Assembly: GCA_037139495.1 (NCBI GenBank)
Contig: JBAXGG010000001.1
Span: 3,756-67,755 of the forward strand
Reading direction: 5' to 3'
Length of the DNA: 64,000 nucleotides
Source of the DNA: JAUPVS01 sp037139495
Lineage (GTDB): Bacteria; Patescibacteriota; Saccharimonadia; Saccharimonadales; JAUPVS01
The notes under the pieces were generated by a model, which was not told the DNA's origin, made no database searches, and saw only the letters and a program-made list of their open reading frames with translations. Position 1 is the stretch's first letter; each line of letters begins with the position of its first letter. Below are positions 16,264-24,544 of the stretch, in pieces. Position numbers and translations under genes: made by a program.

Positions 16264-17670
16264 ATGAGAAAACAGCTTCGTTGGTTAATGGGAATAATTT
16301 CGGCAATTATTGCCTCTTCATTGTTGCTTTCGCCAACAATAGCACATGCTTTTACGCCGACTTTCAATGAATATTCCATACCCGGCGGGCCTGCTCAACC
16401 ATTTGGAATAACAAGCGGCCCAGACGGTAATTTATGGTTTACCGAACGTTCTAAAGACTTTATTGGTAAAATTACGACCAGCGGAGTTGTCACCGAATAT
16501 CCTGTTACCACAATCGGCACTGACAAGTTCAGTATCACGGCTGGGCCGGATAATAATCTTTGGTTTACTGAAGGTAGTGCCAATAAAATTGGTAAAATTA
16601 CGACCAGCGGAGTTGTTACCGAATATTCCGTGCCAACAGCATCGGCTAACCCATTTCGGATAATTGCTAGTTCAGATGGTAACTTGTGGTTTACAGAGGA
16701 GTCAGCAAGCGGAATTGCGAAAATTACGACCAGCGGAGTTATCACCGAGTACGTTACCCCTACCAGCAACTCAGGGCCAGATGGTATAACACTTGGACCA
16801 GATGGTAATATTTGGTTTGCGGAGCGTAATACCAATAATATTGCTAAAGTTACTCCAGCTGGAGTGATTACTGAATATCACATCGGCAGTTCATTAGATA
16901 CAAACGTAGTTGTAGCAGGACCAGATGGGAATATTTGGTTTGCGGAATCAACTGCCGGAAAAATTGGAAAAATGGCAACAGACGGTACAATACTCGCCGA
17001 GTTTTCCCTCCCACATACGTCAACCTTCTTCGAGATGGCTGCCGGACCGGAGGGGAACGTATGGTACACCCAGCCAATGGCTACTGATGTAATCGGTCGG
17101 GTTACGCCGGAGGGTACAATTACCGAATTTACGCCACCAACGAGCAACTTCCAAGTAGCTGGTATAACCACTGGACCAGATGGTAATATATGGTTTACCG
17201 AGCAATCCGAATCAAAGATAGGTAGTATGACTATTGCTCAAGCACCTGCTATTACTAATAAAACCGTTACTGCTATAACCGGTAAACCGGACATCATTAA
17301 CGTAGTTAGCGGTATCGGCAATAACCCAGGCCCAGCGACATTATCTATTGTGACTGCCCCCATCCATGGTAGCGCTACAGTGAATACGACAGATGGTACA
17401 ATTACCTATACTTCGAATAGCGGTTATATTGGTAGTGATAGCTTAACGTATAGACTTTGCTCTGCTGATGATATAGCGTCTTGTAAGCAAGCCGTACTTA
17501 GCTTCAGCGTTGTGTCTGATGCAGTAATAGCTCCACCTAAAACTGGTTTTGGAGCCTATACTGACAATAACCGACAAAAACTGGCATTATACGGAAGTCT
17601 TACTACTATGTGTTTAATGACCTCCTACTTTGTGCGTCGTTACAACCGCAAGAATTCAGTGACTATTTAG
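16264..17670 (+). CDS. Surface beta-propeller (Vgb-like) protein with sortase signal
   Basis: This 468-residue exported protein has a signal peptide (residues 1-30, ending AHA), about seven repeats built on GPDGNLWFTE and IGKITTSGVVTEY (about 35-325) resembling virginiamycin B lyase-like propellers, and an Ig/cadherin-like module (about 330-415, containing GSATVNTTDGTITYTSNSGY). At the end are PPKTG (424-428), a hydrophobic helix (about 440-456) and a basic RRYNRKN tail. The final arrangement is a cell-wall sorting signal with Pro in place of Leu. Lyase activity is not implied by the fold; a surface adhesion or binding role is inferred. Repeats share near-identical DNA, for example aaaattacgaccagcggagt at three sites, suggesting recent internal duplication. 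Confidence 0.85.
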   Translation: MRKQLRWLMGIISAIIASSLLLSPTIAHAFTPTFNEYSIPGGPAQPFGITSGPDGNLWFTERSKDFIGKITTSGVVTEYPVTTIGTDKFSITAGPDNNLWFTEGSANKIGKITTSGVVTEYSVPTASANPFRIIASSDGNLWFTEESASGIAKITTSGVITEYVTPTSNSGPDGITLGPDGNIWFAERNTNNIAKVTPAGVITEYHIGSSLDTNVVVAGPDGNIWFAESTAGKIGKMATDGTILAEFSLPHTSTFFEMAAGPEGNVWYTQPMATDVIGRVTPEGTITEFTPPTSNFQVAGITTGPDGNIWFTEQSESKIGSMTIAQAPAITNKTVTAITGKPDIINVVSGIGNNPGPATLSIVTAPIHGSATVNTTDGTITYTSNSGYIGSDSLTYRLCSADDIASCKQAVLSFSVVSDAVIAPPKTGFGAYTDNNRQKLALYGSLTTMCLMTSYFVRRYNRKNSVTI

Positions 17671-17814
17671 AAAACTTACAAGCTTTCTTCTTAATTCATC
17701 TTAGTCGCTCTTTCGTTTTTTATAATTTATATGCTTATCACAGAGTAATTAATGCTAACGTTGTAATTTCATTAATATTTGAGGTGTGAAAAATTATCAA
17801 GGTGCCTCACCATT

Positions 17815-17840
17815 AAAGACTCATCATTTATGAGTCTTTT
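17815..17840 (+). terminator. Rho-independent terminator after surface-protein gene
   Basis: A ten-pair perfect stem AAAGACTCAT / ATGAGTCTTT with a five-base loop runs into T residues. It lies 145 bp after the surface-protein stop and 28 bp before the permease ATG. A weak GGTG-CCT-CACC hairpin precedes it. The A-rich left arm suggests it could also work on the opposite strand. Confidence 0.7.
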
Positions 17841-17867
17841 ATGCTACCTGTTTGTTATGATGAGGCT

Positions 17868-19007
17868 ATGGTCATTCATGCTTTTGAACATGCGTTGTCG
17901 ATGGCTTTTGCGATGGGCTGGGAGATAATATGGCCGCTCATACTGGGTTTTGGGATATCTGGCGCGATTCAAGCAGTTGTTTCGCATCGCCAAATGAGCC
18001 AGTTGCTACCAGATGATAAGCCAAAAACTTTAGTTGTTGCGACAGCTTTGGGGGCAGCGTCCTCTTCTTGTTCTTACGCCGCCGTGGCCCTGGGCAGGTC
18101 GTTAGTTAAAAAAGGGGCTAACTTTACTGCGGCTATGGCTTTTGAGATTGCTTCAACAAACTTAGTTATTGAACTGGGAATTATAATGGCGGTTTTATTA
18201 GGGTGGCAGTTTACCCTGGCCGAGTTTTTTGGTGGTCCGTTTATGATCATTGTCTTAGCTCTGTTATTTAAACGCTACCTAACTCCCAAAATGTTAGCTG
18301 TTGCTACCAAACAAGCTCAAAAAGGGCTGCCGGGTAAGATGGAAGGCCATGCCGTGATGGATGATATGGCAGTCGGCGGCAATAAATCGGTTTTTAAAAA
18401 ATTATTATCATCAGATGGGAAAACCGCAACAAGTCACTTTTACGTTATGGACTGGGCTTCGGTCTGGGTTGATTTAGCTGTTGGCTTATTGATTGCGGGG
18501 GCAGTTGCCGCCTGGGTACCGTCAGAGTTCTTTCAGAAGCTATTTATAACTTCCCATCCGTTACTATCAGCTCTCTGGGGTCCAATAGTTGGCCCATTGA
18601 TTGCAATAGTGTCATTTGTATGTAGTGTTGGAAATGTACCACTGGCGGCCGTTCTTTGGAATGGTGGTATCAGTTTTGGAGGTGTGGTGGCCTTTATATT
18701 TGCTGACTTAATCGTTTTTCCTATCTTGCGCATCTACAAAAAGTATTACGGCGCTAAGATGGCGATCTTCTTATTTGTGACCTTTTATATTGCCATGGTA
18801 GCCGCCGGATATTTCGTTGAGCTGGTATTTTGGTTGTTACATCTGACGCCTACAATCCGCAATGCCAAAATTTTGGAGCCAAGTATTACCCTCAACTACA
18901 CCTCGGTGCTTAACATTATCTTCCTGCTGATAAGTACGGCCCTGGTTTGGCGATTTTTGTGTACCGGCGGCCCAAAAATGCTAAAGATGATGAACGGCAA
19001 GCACTAG
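17868..19007 (+). CDS. DUF318/ArsP-like permease (YraQ family)
   Basis: This 379-residue integral membrane protein has about eight to ten hydrophobic segments and the two diagnostic motifs of the predicted permease family: ALGAASSSCSYAAVALGRSL in the N-terminal half and FVCSVGNVPLAAVLW followed by GGISFGGVVAFIFADL in the C-terminal half. A hydrophilic loop separates the halves. Some ArsP members export organoarsenicals; the substrate here is unknown. I place the start at ATG 17868 because TATGAT ends exactly 6 bp before it, matching other genes in this window, whereas an in-frame ATG at 17841 abuts a terminator hairpin. There is no obvious operon partner. Confidence 0.82.
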   Translation: MVIHAFEHALSMAFAMGWEIIWPLILGFGISGAIQAVVSHRQMSQLLPDDKPKTLVVATALGAASSSCSYAAVALGRSLVKKGANFTAAMAFEIASTNLVIELGIIMAVLLGWQFTLAEFFGGPFMIIVLALLFKRYLTPKMLAVATKQAQKGLPGKMEGHAVMDDMAVGGNKSVFKKLLSSDGKTATSHFYVMDWASVWVDLAVGLLIAGAVAAWVPSEFFQKLFITSHPLLSALWGPIVGPLIAIVSFVCSVGNVPLAAVLWNGGISFGGVVAFIFADLIVFPILRIYKKYYGAKMAIFLFVTFYIAMVAAGYFVELVFWLLHLTPTIRNAKILEPSITLNYTSVLNIIFLLISTALVWRFLCTGGPKMLKMMNGKH

Positions 19008-19041
19008 CTTAGAGTTTTATCTATCGCAACATGCATTTATA

Positions 19042-19069
19042 ATAGTTAAGTTGAGTAAACATTAACTAT
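19042..19069 (+). promoter_or_regulatory. Inverted repeat beside a TATAAT box
   Basis: ATAGTTAA (19042-19049) and TTAACTAT (19062-19069) form a perfect 8-bp inverted repeat that starts inside a TATAAT (19038-19043) and ends at the ATG of a 25-codon ORF. It has the position of an operator. Confidence 0.35.
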
Positions 19070-19145
19070 GATTAATCTTGATTTGGGTCCGATAGACGAT
19101 TGTTTCGATGCGATCCGTCAGGTCGACGAACACCATGCGGCGTAG
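19068..19145 (+). CDS. Possible 25-residue small ORF
   Basis: A short frame begins MINLDLGPIDDCFDAIRQ and stops at TAG 19143-19145. It has a TATAAT and an 8-bp inverted repeat just upstream but no Shine-Dalgarno. It is not similar to anything I recognise and could be a gene remnant or a leader. The rest of the 19008-19213 interval shows no other coding frame. Confidence 0.25.
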   Translation: MINLDLGPIDDCFDAIRQVDEHHAA

Positions 19146-19234
19146 GAACAAGCCCAAGCTTACTCTCAATCATAGCAATTACTAAGCACCTAGTATTACC
19201 AAGTAACTTATGCTATAATTAGTGGGATTAAGTT

Positions 19235-19263
19235 AGGCGCTTACATCCGATAAGCGCTTTTTT
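19235..19263 (+). terminator. Terminator-like hairpin between typA promoter and typA
   Basis: A nine-pair stem AGGCGCTTA / TAAGCGCTT with a seven-base loop runs into six T residues. A TATAAT lies upstream at 19214-19219, so a transcript from that promoter meets this hairpin within about 40 nt of its start and must read through to reach typA at 19277. It may act as an attenuator. Confidence 0.7.
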
Positions 19264-19276
19264 ATTAGGAAATTTT

Positions 19277-21109
19277 ATGGTCCAAACAACCCAAGATCCC
19301 ACAAAAATTCGCAATATTGCAATTATCGCCCACGTTGACCATGGTAAAACTACCCTAGTAGACGGGCTTTTAAAGCAATCCCAGACTTTCCGCGACAACC
19401 AGGCCGAAATGAGCCAGGACCTAATTATGGACAGTGGCGATCAAGAAAAAGAGCGGGGGATCACTATCACTGCTAAAGTCACGGCTGTTCAGCATGGTGA
19501 TTACCGAATTAACATTATTGATACCCCTGGTCACGCTGACTTTAGTGGTGAAGTTGAACGGACTTTGAATATGGCCGACGGCTGCATACTTATTGTTGAT
19601 GCTCAAGAAGGCCCAATGCCGCAAACTAAGTTTGTTTTAAGTAAGGCTTTAGCCAATGAACTAAAACCAATTGTTATCATCAACAAGATCGACAAAACCG
19701 CTAGTCGCGTTAAAGAGGTAGAAGATGAGCTAGCTGATCTTTTCCTAGAACTAGCCGTGCACGAAGACCAACTTCACTACCCAACCTATTACGCGATCGG
19801 TAGAGCCGGCAAAGCTTGGAAAACAATGCCAGCCGACTCAGACGTCGACGGCAACCTAGATGATGTTTTTGATGCTATTATCGAGCACATCCCAGCCCCG
19901 AAGATTAATGTCGATAAACCTTTCCAGATGCTAGTTACCGCTCTGGCTTGGGACACCTTTAAAGGTAAGTACGCCATTGGCAGGATTACTCAGGGCCATG
20001 TTCAAGCTGGCGATCCAGTTACTCTTTGCAAAAAAGACGGCACTTTTACAAAAGCCAAGATTGATCTTGTATTTATGAGTCATGGCATTAGCCGCTTTGA
20101 AGTCGATGGTGGGGTGGCCGGAGATATTGTTCAGCTGACTGGTGTAGCCGATGCCAAAATTGGCGAAACTATTGCTGACGCCGATAACCCCGAGGCCCTA
20201 CCTGTACTAGAAGTCGAAGCCCCGACGCTTAAAATTTATCTTGGCCCTAATACTAGCCCAATGAAGGGACTAGAAGGGGAATTTACTACTTCTCGTCAGA
20301 TTGGCGAACGTTTACAGAAAGAATTAGAAACTAATGTTGGTCTGCGCGTCGAGGATGAAGGCATAGGCTTTTTGGTCTCTGGCCGCGGTGAACTCCACCT
20401 TTCTGTTTTGATCGAAACCATGCGCCGCGAAGGTTATGAATTCGAAGTTGGCCGCCCGCAGGTTGTAACCCGCGAAACTAACGGTTCCATCGAAGAACCA
20501 CTTGAAGAAGTAATTATCGAAGTTCCGGCCGAACACGTCGGTACTGTCCAGATGGAACTGGGCAAACGCCGTGCTGTCCTAAAAGAACAGTTTGCGAGCC
20601 CTAAAGGCGTTACAAAGTTGGTCTATGAATTGCCAACTCGAGCTCTTTTGGGTATGCGTAACATCTTATTGACGAATACCAAGGGTACTATCGTTATGAA
20701 CAGCTTAATCATTGGTTATCAACCCCTAGGCAGTGCCTTACAGCAACTCCGTAGTGGTGTCTTAATTGCTTTCGAAACTGGCATTACCACTCCGTACGCA
20801 TTGCAGAACGCTGAAGCTCGTGGTGTTACCTTTGTCGGCCCGGCTATTAAAGTTTATGCCGGTCAAATTGTCGGCCTCAACAGCCGCAATGAAGACATGG
20901 AAATTAACGTATGCAAGGGTAAGCATTTAACTAACATGCGTAGTTCCAGTAGTGACGGTGTCGTGCAGTTGACCCCCCCAATTACTTTTAGCCTCGAAGA
21001 GTGCCTCGACTTCATCGAAAACGACGAACTTTTGGAAGTCACGCCAGAGAGCTTGCGACTGCGTAAAAGGGAATTAGACCCTAGCAAACGCAAACGCGCT
21101 GCCAAGTAA
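19277..21109 (+). CDS. typA: Ribosome-associated GTPase TypA/BipA
   Basis: TypA is a translational GTPase related to EF-G and LepA that helps ribosome assembly and stress or cold adaptation. The 610-residue protein has G1 HVDHGKTTL, G2 in ERGITITAK, G3 DTPGHADF and G4 NKIDKTASR, followed by the beta-barrel domain II, EF-G-like domains III and V, and the TypA-specific C-terminal domain (TNTKGTIVMNSLIIGYQP, NVCKGKHLTNMRSS). Length is typical and it ends in a basic tail. A TATAAT and a terminator-like hairpin lie between 19214 and 19263, so expression may be attenuated. Two RNA-remodelling genes follow downstream, which suits a shared stress role. Confidence 0.97.
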   Translation: MVQTTQDPTKIRNIAIIAHVDHGKTTLVDGLLKQSQTFRDNQAEMSQDLIMDSGDQEKERGITITAKVTAVQHGDYRINIIDTPGHADFSGEVERTLNMADGCILIVDAQEGPMPQTKFVLSKALANELKPIVIINKIDKTASRVKEVEDELADLFLELAVHEDQLHYPTYYAIGRAGKAWKTMPADSDVDGNLDDVFDAIIEHIPAPKINVDKPFQMLVTALAWDTFKGKYAIGRITQGHVQAGDPVTLCKKDGTFTKAKIDLVFMSHGISRFEVDGGVAGDIVQLTGVADAKIGETIADADNPEALPVLEVEAPTLKIYLGPNTSPMKGLEGEFTTSRQIGERLQKELETNVGLRVEDEGIGFLVSGRGELHLSVLIETMRREGYEFEVGRPQVVTRETNGSIEEPLEEVIIEVPAEHVGTVQMELGKRRAVLKEQFASPKGVTKLVYELPTRALLGMRNILLTNTKGTIVMNSLIIGYQPLGSALQQLRSGVLIAFETGITTPYALQNAEARGVTFVGPAIKVYAGQIVGLNSRNEDMEINVCKGKHLTNMRSSSSDGVVQLTPPITFSLEECLDFIENDELLEVTPESLRLRKRELDPSKRKRAAK

Positions 21110-21189
21110 GCATCTTAGCCTACATCTTGACTATTTTTGCAAATCGTGCTAATATAATGGTATTGTTCAATTGAATCCTAAGTTTGTAC

Positions 21190-21243
21190 TTATTACTGAG
21201 GCTTCATCTGCGGCAATCATGGCCCTCAAAAGCTAAGTAATAA
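21190..21243 (+). promoter_or_regulatory. Structured 5' leader of DEAD-box helicase gene
   Basis: TTATTACT (21190-21197) pairs with AGTAATAA (21236-21243), and inside it GAGG (21198-21201) pairs with CCTC (21224-21227), leaving an asymmetric internal loop. The helicase promoter TATAAT lies at about 21152-21157, so the leader is over 100 nt, long for this genome. Confidence 0.45.
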
Positions 21244-21274
21244 TATTCTAAACAAACCAAAGGATTCTTTTTTT

Positions 21275-22456
21275 ATGGCCTACGCCTATCGTTCTCAAAA
21301 TCATGCTCGTCGTACTAATAGTGGTGGTGGCAAACGCCGTCCTGGTGCTAAGTACATCGACCCAGCGCGCTTTGTTAAAGCTGCTAAACCAGTTACCGCC
21401 GAAACCGAATACATCCCAACGCATAAGTTCGTGGATTTCGAAATCAACCAGACTATCAAAAATAACCTGCTAGCCAAAGGTTTTACTACCCCAACGCCAA
21501 TCCAGGACCAAACTATCATCCCAGCTCTAGCTGGTAAGGATGTTATTGGTATTGCAAACACAGGTACTGGTAAAACAGCTGCCTTCTCAGTGCCAATTTT
21601 AAACCGTCTCATGTCTGATCATAATGCCCGGGCCCTAATCGTGGCCCCGACTCGCGAACTAGCCCAGCAAATCGATGAAGATATTCGCTCAATTGCTAAG
21701 GGAAGTGGTTTGTTTGGTGCCGTCATCATAGGTGGGGCTCCAATTGGGCGCCAACTAAAGGACTTACGTTCTAATCCGCAAATAGTTATTGGTACGCCTG
21801 GTCGTATTAAGGATCACCTAGAACGCAAAACACTTAACCTAAGCCGTTTTAACATGATCGTTCTCGACGAGGTTGACCGAATGCTAGACATGGGCTTTGT
21901 AGACGATGTCCGTGAAATTTTAAGCAAGCTAGCGCCGGAACGTCAGTCGTTCTTCTTCTCAGCTACCTTAGACACTCGAGTTAATTCACTAATCCAGACT
22001 TTCTCTAAAGATCCAGTTACGATTTCGATAAAAACTGGTGAAACTACTGATACTGTTGACCAGAATGTAATTAGCTACGGCGGTAATATCGAAAAGCTGG
22101 AAAAATTACATGATTTGCTGATTCAACCACACGTTACTAAGGCTATTGTATTCGATGAGACTCAACGTAGTGTCGAACGCTTAAGTAACGAACTAATCGA
22201 CCGTGGCTTTGCTGCTGTATCGATTCATGGCGGTAAAAACCAAGGTCAACGCCAGCGCGCTTTAAGCCGCTTTAAGCTGAACGAAGTAACTGTGCTGGTT
22301 GCAACTGATGTTGCAGCCCGTGGTATTGATGTTAAAGACATTAGTCACGTAATTAATTATACTCAACCTCAAAGCTACGAAGATTACGTCCACCGAATTG
22401 GCCGTGCTGGCCGCGCCGGCAAAACTGGCTACGCCCTTACTTTTGTCAGCCGATAA
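21275..22456 (+). CDS. DEAD-box ATP-dependent RNA helicase
   Basis: This 393-residue RNA helicase has the motifs in order: a Q motif with TPTPIQDQTI, motif I NTGTGKTAAF, Ia PTRELAQQ, Ib TPGRIKDHL, motif II written DEVD (VLDEVDRMLD), motif III SAT, then IV to VI including VATDVAARGID and HRIGRAGRAGK. A basic N-terminal extension of about 45 residues (RRTNSGGGKRRPG) may bind RNA; there is no long C-terminal tail, and the protein ends just after motif VI, making it a minimal helicase. It probably unwinds mRNA or rRNA structure. A long, structured 5' leader precedes it, and an RRM protein gene with a similar leader follows, which suggests cold-shock-like control. Confidence 0.94.
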   Translation: MAYAYRSQNHARRTNSGGGKRRPGAKYIDPARFVKAAKPVTAETEYIPTHKFVDFEINQTIKNNLLAKGFTTPTPIQDQTIIPALAGKDVIGIANTGTGKTAAFSVPILNRLMSDHNARALIVAPTRELAQQIDEDIRSIAKGSGLFGAVIIGGAPIGRQLKDLRSNPQIVIGTPGRIKDHLERKTLNLSRFNMIVLDEVDRMLDMGFVDDVREILSKLAPERQSFFFSATLDTRVNSLIQTFSKDPVTISIKTGETTDTVDQNVISYGGNIEKLEKLHDLLIQPHVTKAIVFDETQRSVERLSNELIDRGFAAVSIHGGKNQGQRQRALSRFKLNEVTVLVATDVAARGIDVKDISHVINYTQPQSYEDYVHRIGRAGRAGKTGYALTFVSR

Positions 22457-22485
22457 AAATATGCTGCTAAAACCACTTTATGTGG

Positions 22486-22491
22486 TATAAT
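22486..22491 (+). promoter_or_regulatory. -10 box of the RRM-protein gene
   Basis: A consensus TATAAT sits beside a small CCAC-TTTAT-GTGG inverted repeat (22472-22485). Predicted transcription starts near 22498, giving a leader of about 130 nt. Confidence 0.6.
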
Positions 22492-22557
22492 GTGTTTGCT
22501 AGAAATAAGCTGCTACATAACGTTAGTTATCTAGATCAATATAAGTTAAGTGTTTCT

Positions 22558-22604
22558 GAGGAGCAGCTAACTGGAACTCGTTTTACGTGAGCCAGGTTAC
22601 CTCC
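22558..22604 (+). promoter_or_regulatory. Structured 5' leader of the RRM-protein gene
   Basis: Nested pairing is visible: GAGG (22558-22561) with CCTC (22600-22603), TAAC-TGG (22568-22574) with CCA-g-GTTA (22592-22599), and CTC (22577-22579) with GAG (22589-22591). A strong AAAGGAG ribosome-binding site follows at about 22613, just outside the fold, so the structure could gate translation. Confidence 0.5.
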
Positions 22605-22629
22605 GAGCAACAAAAGGAGTTAATCATTA

Positions 22630-22896
22630 ATGGCTACTAAATTATTTGTCGGATCCCTATCATGGGGTGTTACAGACGACCAACTCAAAGATTTTTTCTC
22701 TGCAGCTGGCACCGTTGTATCTGCTAAGGTCATCACTGACCGTGACACAAACCGCTCAAAGGGCTTCGGCTTTGTTGAGATGTCTAGCGACGAAGAAGCC
22801 AAAGCTGCCGTTGACCAGCTCAACGACAAAGAGCTTGACGGCCGCAACATCAACGTTAGTGAAGCTCGACCTCGAGAAGAACGACCTCGCTACTAA
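22630..22896 (+). CDS. RRM-domain RNA-binding protein
   Basis: The 88-residue protein is a single RNA recognition motif. RNP2 is KLFVGSLSW at residues 4-12 and RNP1 is KGFGFVEM at about residues 45-52, with aromatic residues in the expected positions, and a short Arg/Glu-rich tail (RPREERPRY). Such proteins resemble the glycine-rich cold-responsive RRM proteins of cyanobacteria and other bacteria. It is small, abundant-looking and has a consensus promoter, a long structured leader, a strong Shine-Dalgarno and its own terminator. RNA chaperone activity and autoregulation through the leader are inferences from this layout. Confidence 0.92.
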   Translation: MATKLFVGSLSWGVTDDQLKDFFSAAGTVVSAKVITDRDTNRSKGFGFVEMSSDEEAKAAVDQLNDKELDGRNINVSEARPREERPRY

Positions 22897-22930
22897 TTAA
22901 AAATTAGCGAACGTTTAACGTTACAATAAT

Positions 22931-22954
22931 CCCACCGGCAACGGTGGGTTTTTT
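22931..22954 (+). terminator. Rho-independent terminator of RRM gene
   Basis: A seven-pair GC-rich stem CCCACCG / CGGTGGG with a GCAA tetraloop is followed by six T residues, 35 bp after the RRM stop. Confidence 0.9.
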
Positions 22955-22987
22955 GTAATTACGGTATCGTGAGACAATTAGCCTAGT

Positions 22988-23221
22988 ATGAGTAAAAAGA
23001 TTGAATATTTCCAAAAACCTAACTTACCATTGATTGTTTGGTTTGTCGCTATGATTTTGACCCATATTTTACCCTACGGTCAGCTGAATTTCGCGGCCTC
23101 TTTGATTGCTTTCGGTTCTTTGTTTACCTGGGCGTGGTTAGAAATATTTGATGGGGATAATAACTTTCGTCGCGTCCTTGGAGTGTTAGTGCTGGTTTTT
23201 ATCATTGTTAACCGTTTGTAA
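22988..23221 (+). CDS. Small membrane protein of unknown function
   Basis: The 77-residue protein has three hydrophobic stretches, at about residues 15-29, 33-50 and 61-75, with a charged FDGDNNFRR loop between the second and third. It carries no motif I recognise. It follows the RRM terminator and its stop is 9 bp before the trehalase TTG start, so it may share a transcript with that gene. Coding status rests on the clean frame and typical membrane composition. Confidence 0.65.
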   Translation: MSKKIEYFQKPNLPLIVWFVAMILTHILPYGQLNFAASLIAFGSLFTWAWLEIFDGDNNFRRVLGVLVLVFIIVNRL

Positions 23222-23230
23222 TATTACTGC

Positions 23231-24544
23231 TTGACGTTAGCAGGTAGGACTCCTAAGCTTACAAGTAAGATGTTAGAAAAAGCCAGAAAAATTGTTGTTC
23301 GGTTCACCACTGGCAAAAAACCACACGAATTGTCTTCCGATGACGTACAAGCGGCTCGTCAATATATTATGCATTACTGGAAAAAGCTACAACGATATCA
23401 TCCGCATGATGATGAAACGCTTTTTGGTTTGCCTAAACCATACTTGGTACCAGCTTACGAAGAAGGACATAGTTTTGATTTCAACGAGCTTTACTACTGG
23501 GACAGCTATTTTATGGTCCAGGGTTTTTTAACTAAAGGCCACAAGGATTTAGTGACCGGTATTTTGGAGGATTTAATTTCACTCCAAAAACGCCTTAAGA
23601 TTATACCTAACGCATCAAGGACATATTTAACAGGCCGTTCCCAGCCGCCTTTGCTAACTAGCTTTATTTTTGACGTTTATGAGGCCTACGATATGGGCGA
23701 CAAGTGGTTGGCTGAAAACATCGCAATATCTAAGGAGGAATACCATGGTGTCTGGATGGGAGTCACTAAACCAAATGAACGTAGAATATATCGGGGCCTG
23801 AGCCGCTACTACGATATTAATTACTTACACGACTTAGCCGAAGCCGAGAGCGCCTGGGATATGACACCACGCTTTGGCCGTAAAGCTTTGAATTATTTAC
23901 CTGTTGACCTAAATGCCTTGCTCTACAAGTACGAGACTGATTTTGCCCGCGCCGCTGAGATTGCCGGCAACCACAAAGAGGCGCAAACTTGGCTACATAG
24001 CGCTAAGGTTCGCAAAAAAACCATGGACGAGCTTATGTGGAGCCCTTCCAGGGACTTTTACTATGACTACGATTTTGTTCGTAAACGCCGCGGATCGGTA
24101 TCTTCCCTAGCTGGTTTCTATCCGATGTGGGCCGGGATGGTCGATAAGGACCAGGCTGCAGCATTGGTTCGTATGCTAAAACGATTTGAGCACAAAGGTG
24201 GACTGTCTACTACCGACCAGCAGTTTAATCAGCGCCTACCGGGTCAGATTCCTGGTAACGGCAATACTCCAACACAGTGGGCCTACCCTAATGGCTGGGC
24301 GCCACTTCACTACATTATTATACAGGCTTTAGAGCGTTACGGTTACCACTCTGACGCCCGCAGGATTGCTTTTAAGTGGCTAAAAACTAACCTTGATTGG
24401 TTCGACAATGAAGAAATCTTTTTGGAAAAATATAACGTCGTTAACCCCGAAAAGCCTCCGATAAAGGGTCTATATCCATCACAAACTGGCTTTGGCTGGA
24501 CAAATGCTATCTTCGAGCGACTCTGCCAAGATTACATCGACTGA
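23231..24544 (+). CDS. treA: Trehalase, glycoside hydrolase family 37
   Basis: GH37 trehalases hydrolyse trehalose to two glucose molecules. The 437-residue protein shows the family signatures FNELYYWDSYFMVQG (first signature region), RDFYYDYDF, GGLSTTDQQ and QWAYPNGWAPLHY (second signature), plus FGWTNAIF near the end. There is no signal peptide, so it is probably cytoplasmic, and it is at the short end of the family. The start is uncertain: TTG at 23231 (6 bp after a TAATAT) or ATG at 23270. Its 3' end overlaps the convergent gene at 24532 by 13 bp. Trehalose may feed glycolysis, whose enzymes are encoded at 2950-6504. Confidence 0.9.
   Translation: MTLAGRTPKLTSKMLEKARKIVVRFTTGKKPHELSSDDVQAARQYIMHYWKKLQRYHPHDDETLFGLPKPYLVPAYEEGHSFDFNELYYWDSYFMVQGFLTKGHKDLVTGILEDLISLQKRLKIIPNASRTYLTGRSQPPLLTSFIFDVYEAYDMGDKWLAENIAISKEEYHGVWMGVTKPNERRIYRGLSRYYDINYLHDLAEAESAWDMTPRFGRKALNYLPVDLNALLYKYETDFARAAEIAGNHKEAQTWLHSAKVRKKTMDELMWSPSRDFYYDYDFVRKRRGSVSSLAGFYPMWAGMVDKDQAAALVRMLKRFEHKGGLSTTDQQFNQRLPGQIPGNGNTPTQWAYPNGWAPLHYIIIQALERYGYHSDARRIAFKWLKTNLDWFDNEEIFLEKYNVVNPEKPPIKGLYPSQTGFGWTNAIFERLCQDYID

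Noticed and set aside
16466..16740. Repeats resembling a short tandem array
   Set aside because: They are in-frame copies inside the beta-propeller gene encoding IGKITTSGVVTEY-type blades, not a CRISPR or satellite array.
17780..17840. Riboswitch-like aptamer and terminator before the permease
   Set aside because: The TGAGG/CCTCA pairing is short and the terminator is better explained as the end of the surface-protein transcript, because a -10 (TATGAT) placed 6 bp before ATG 17868 lies after it.
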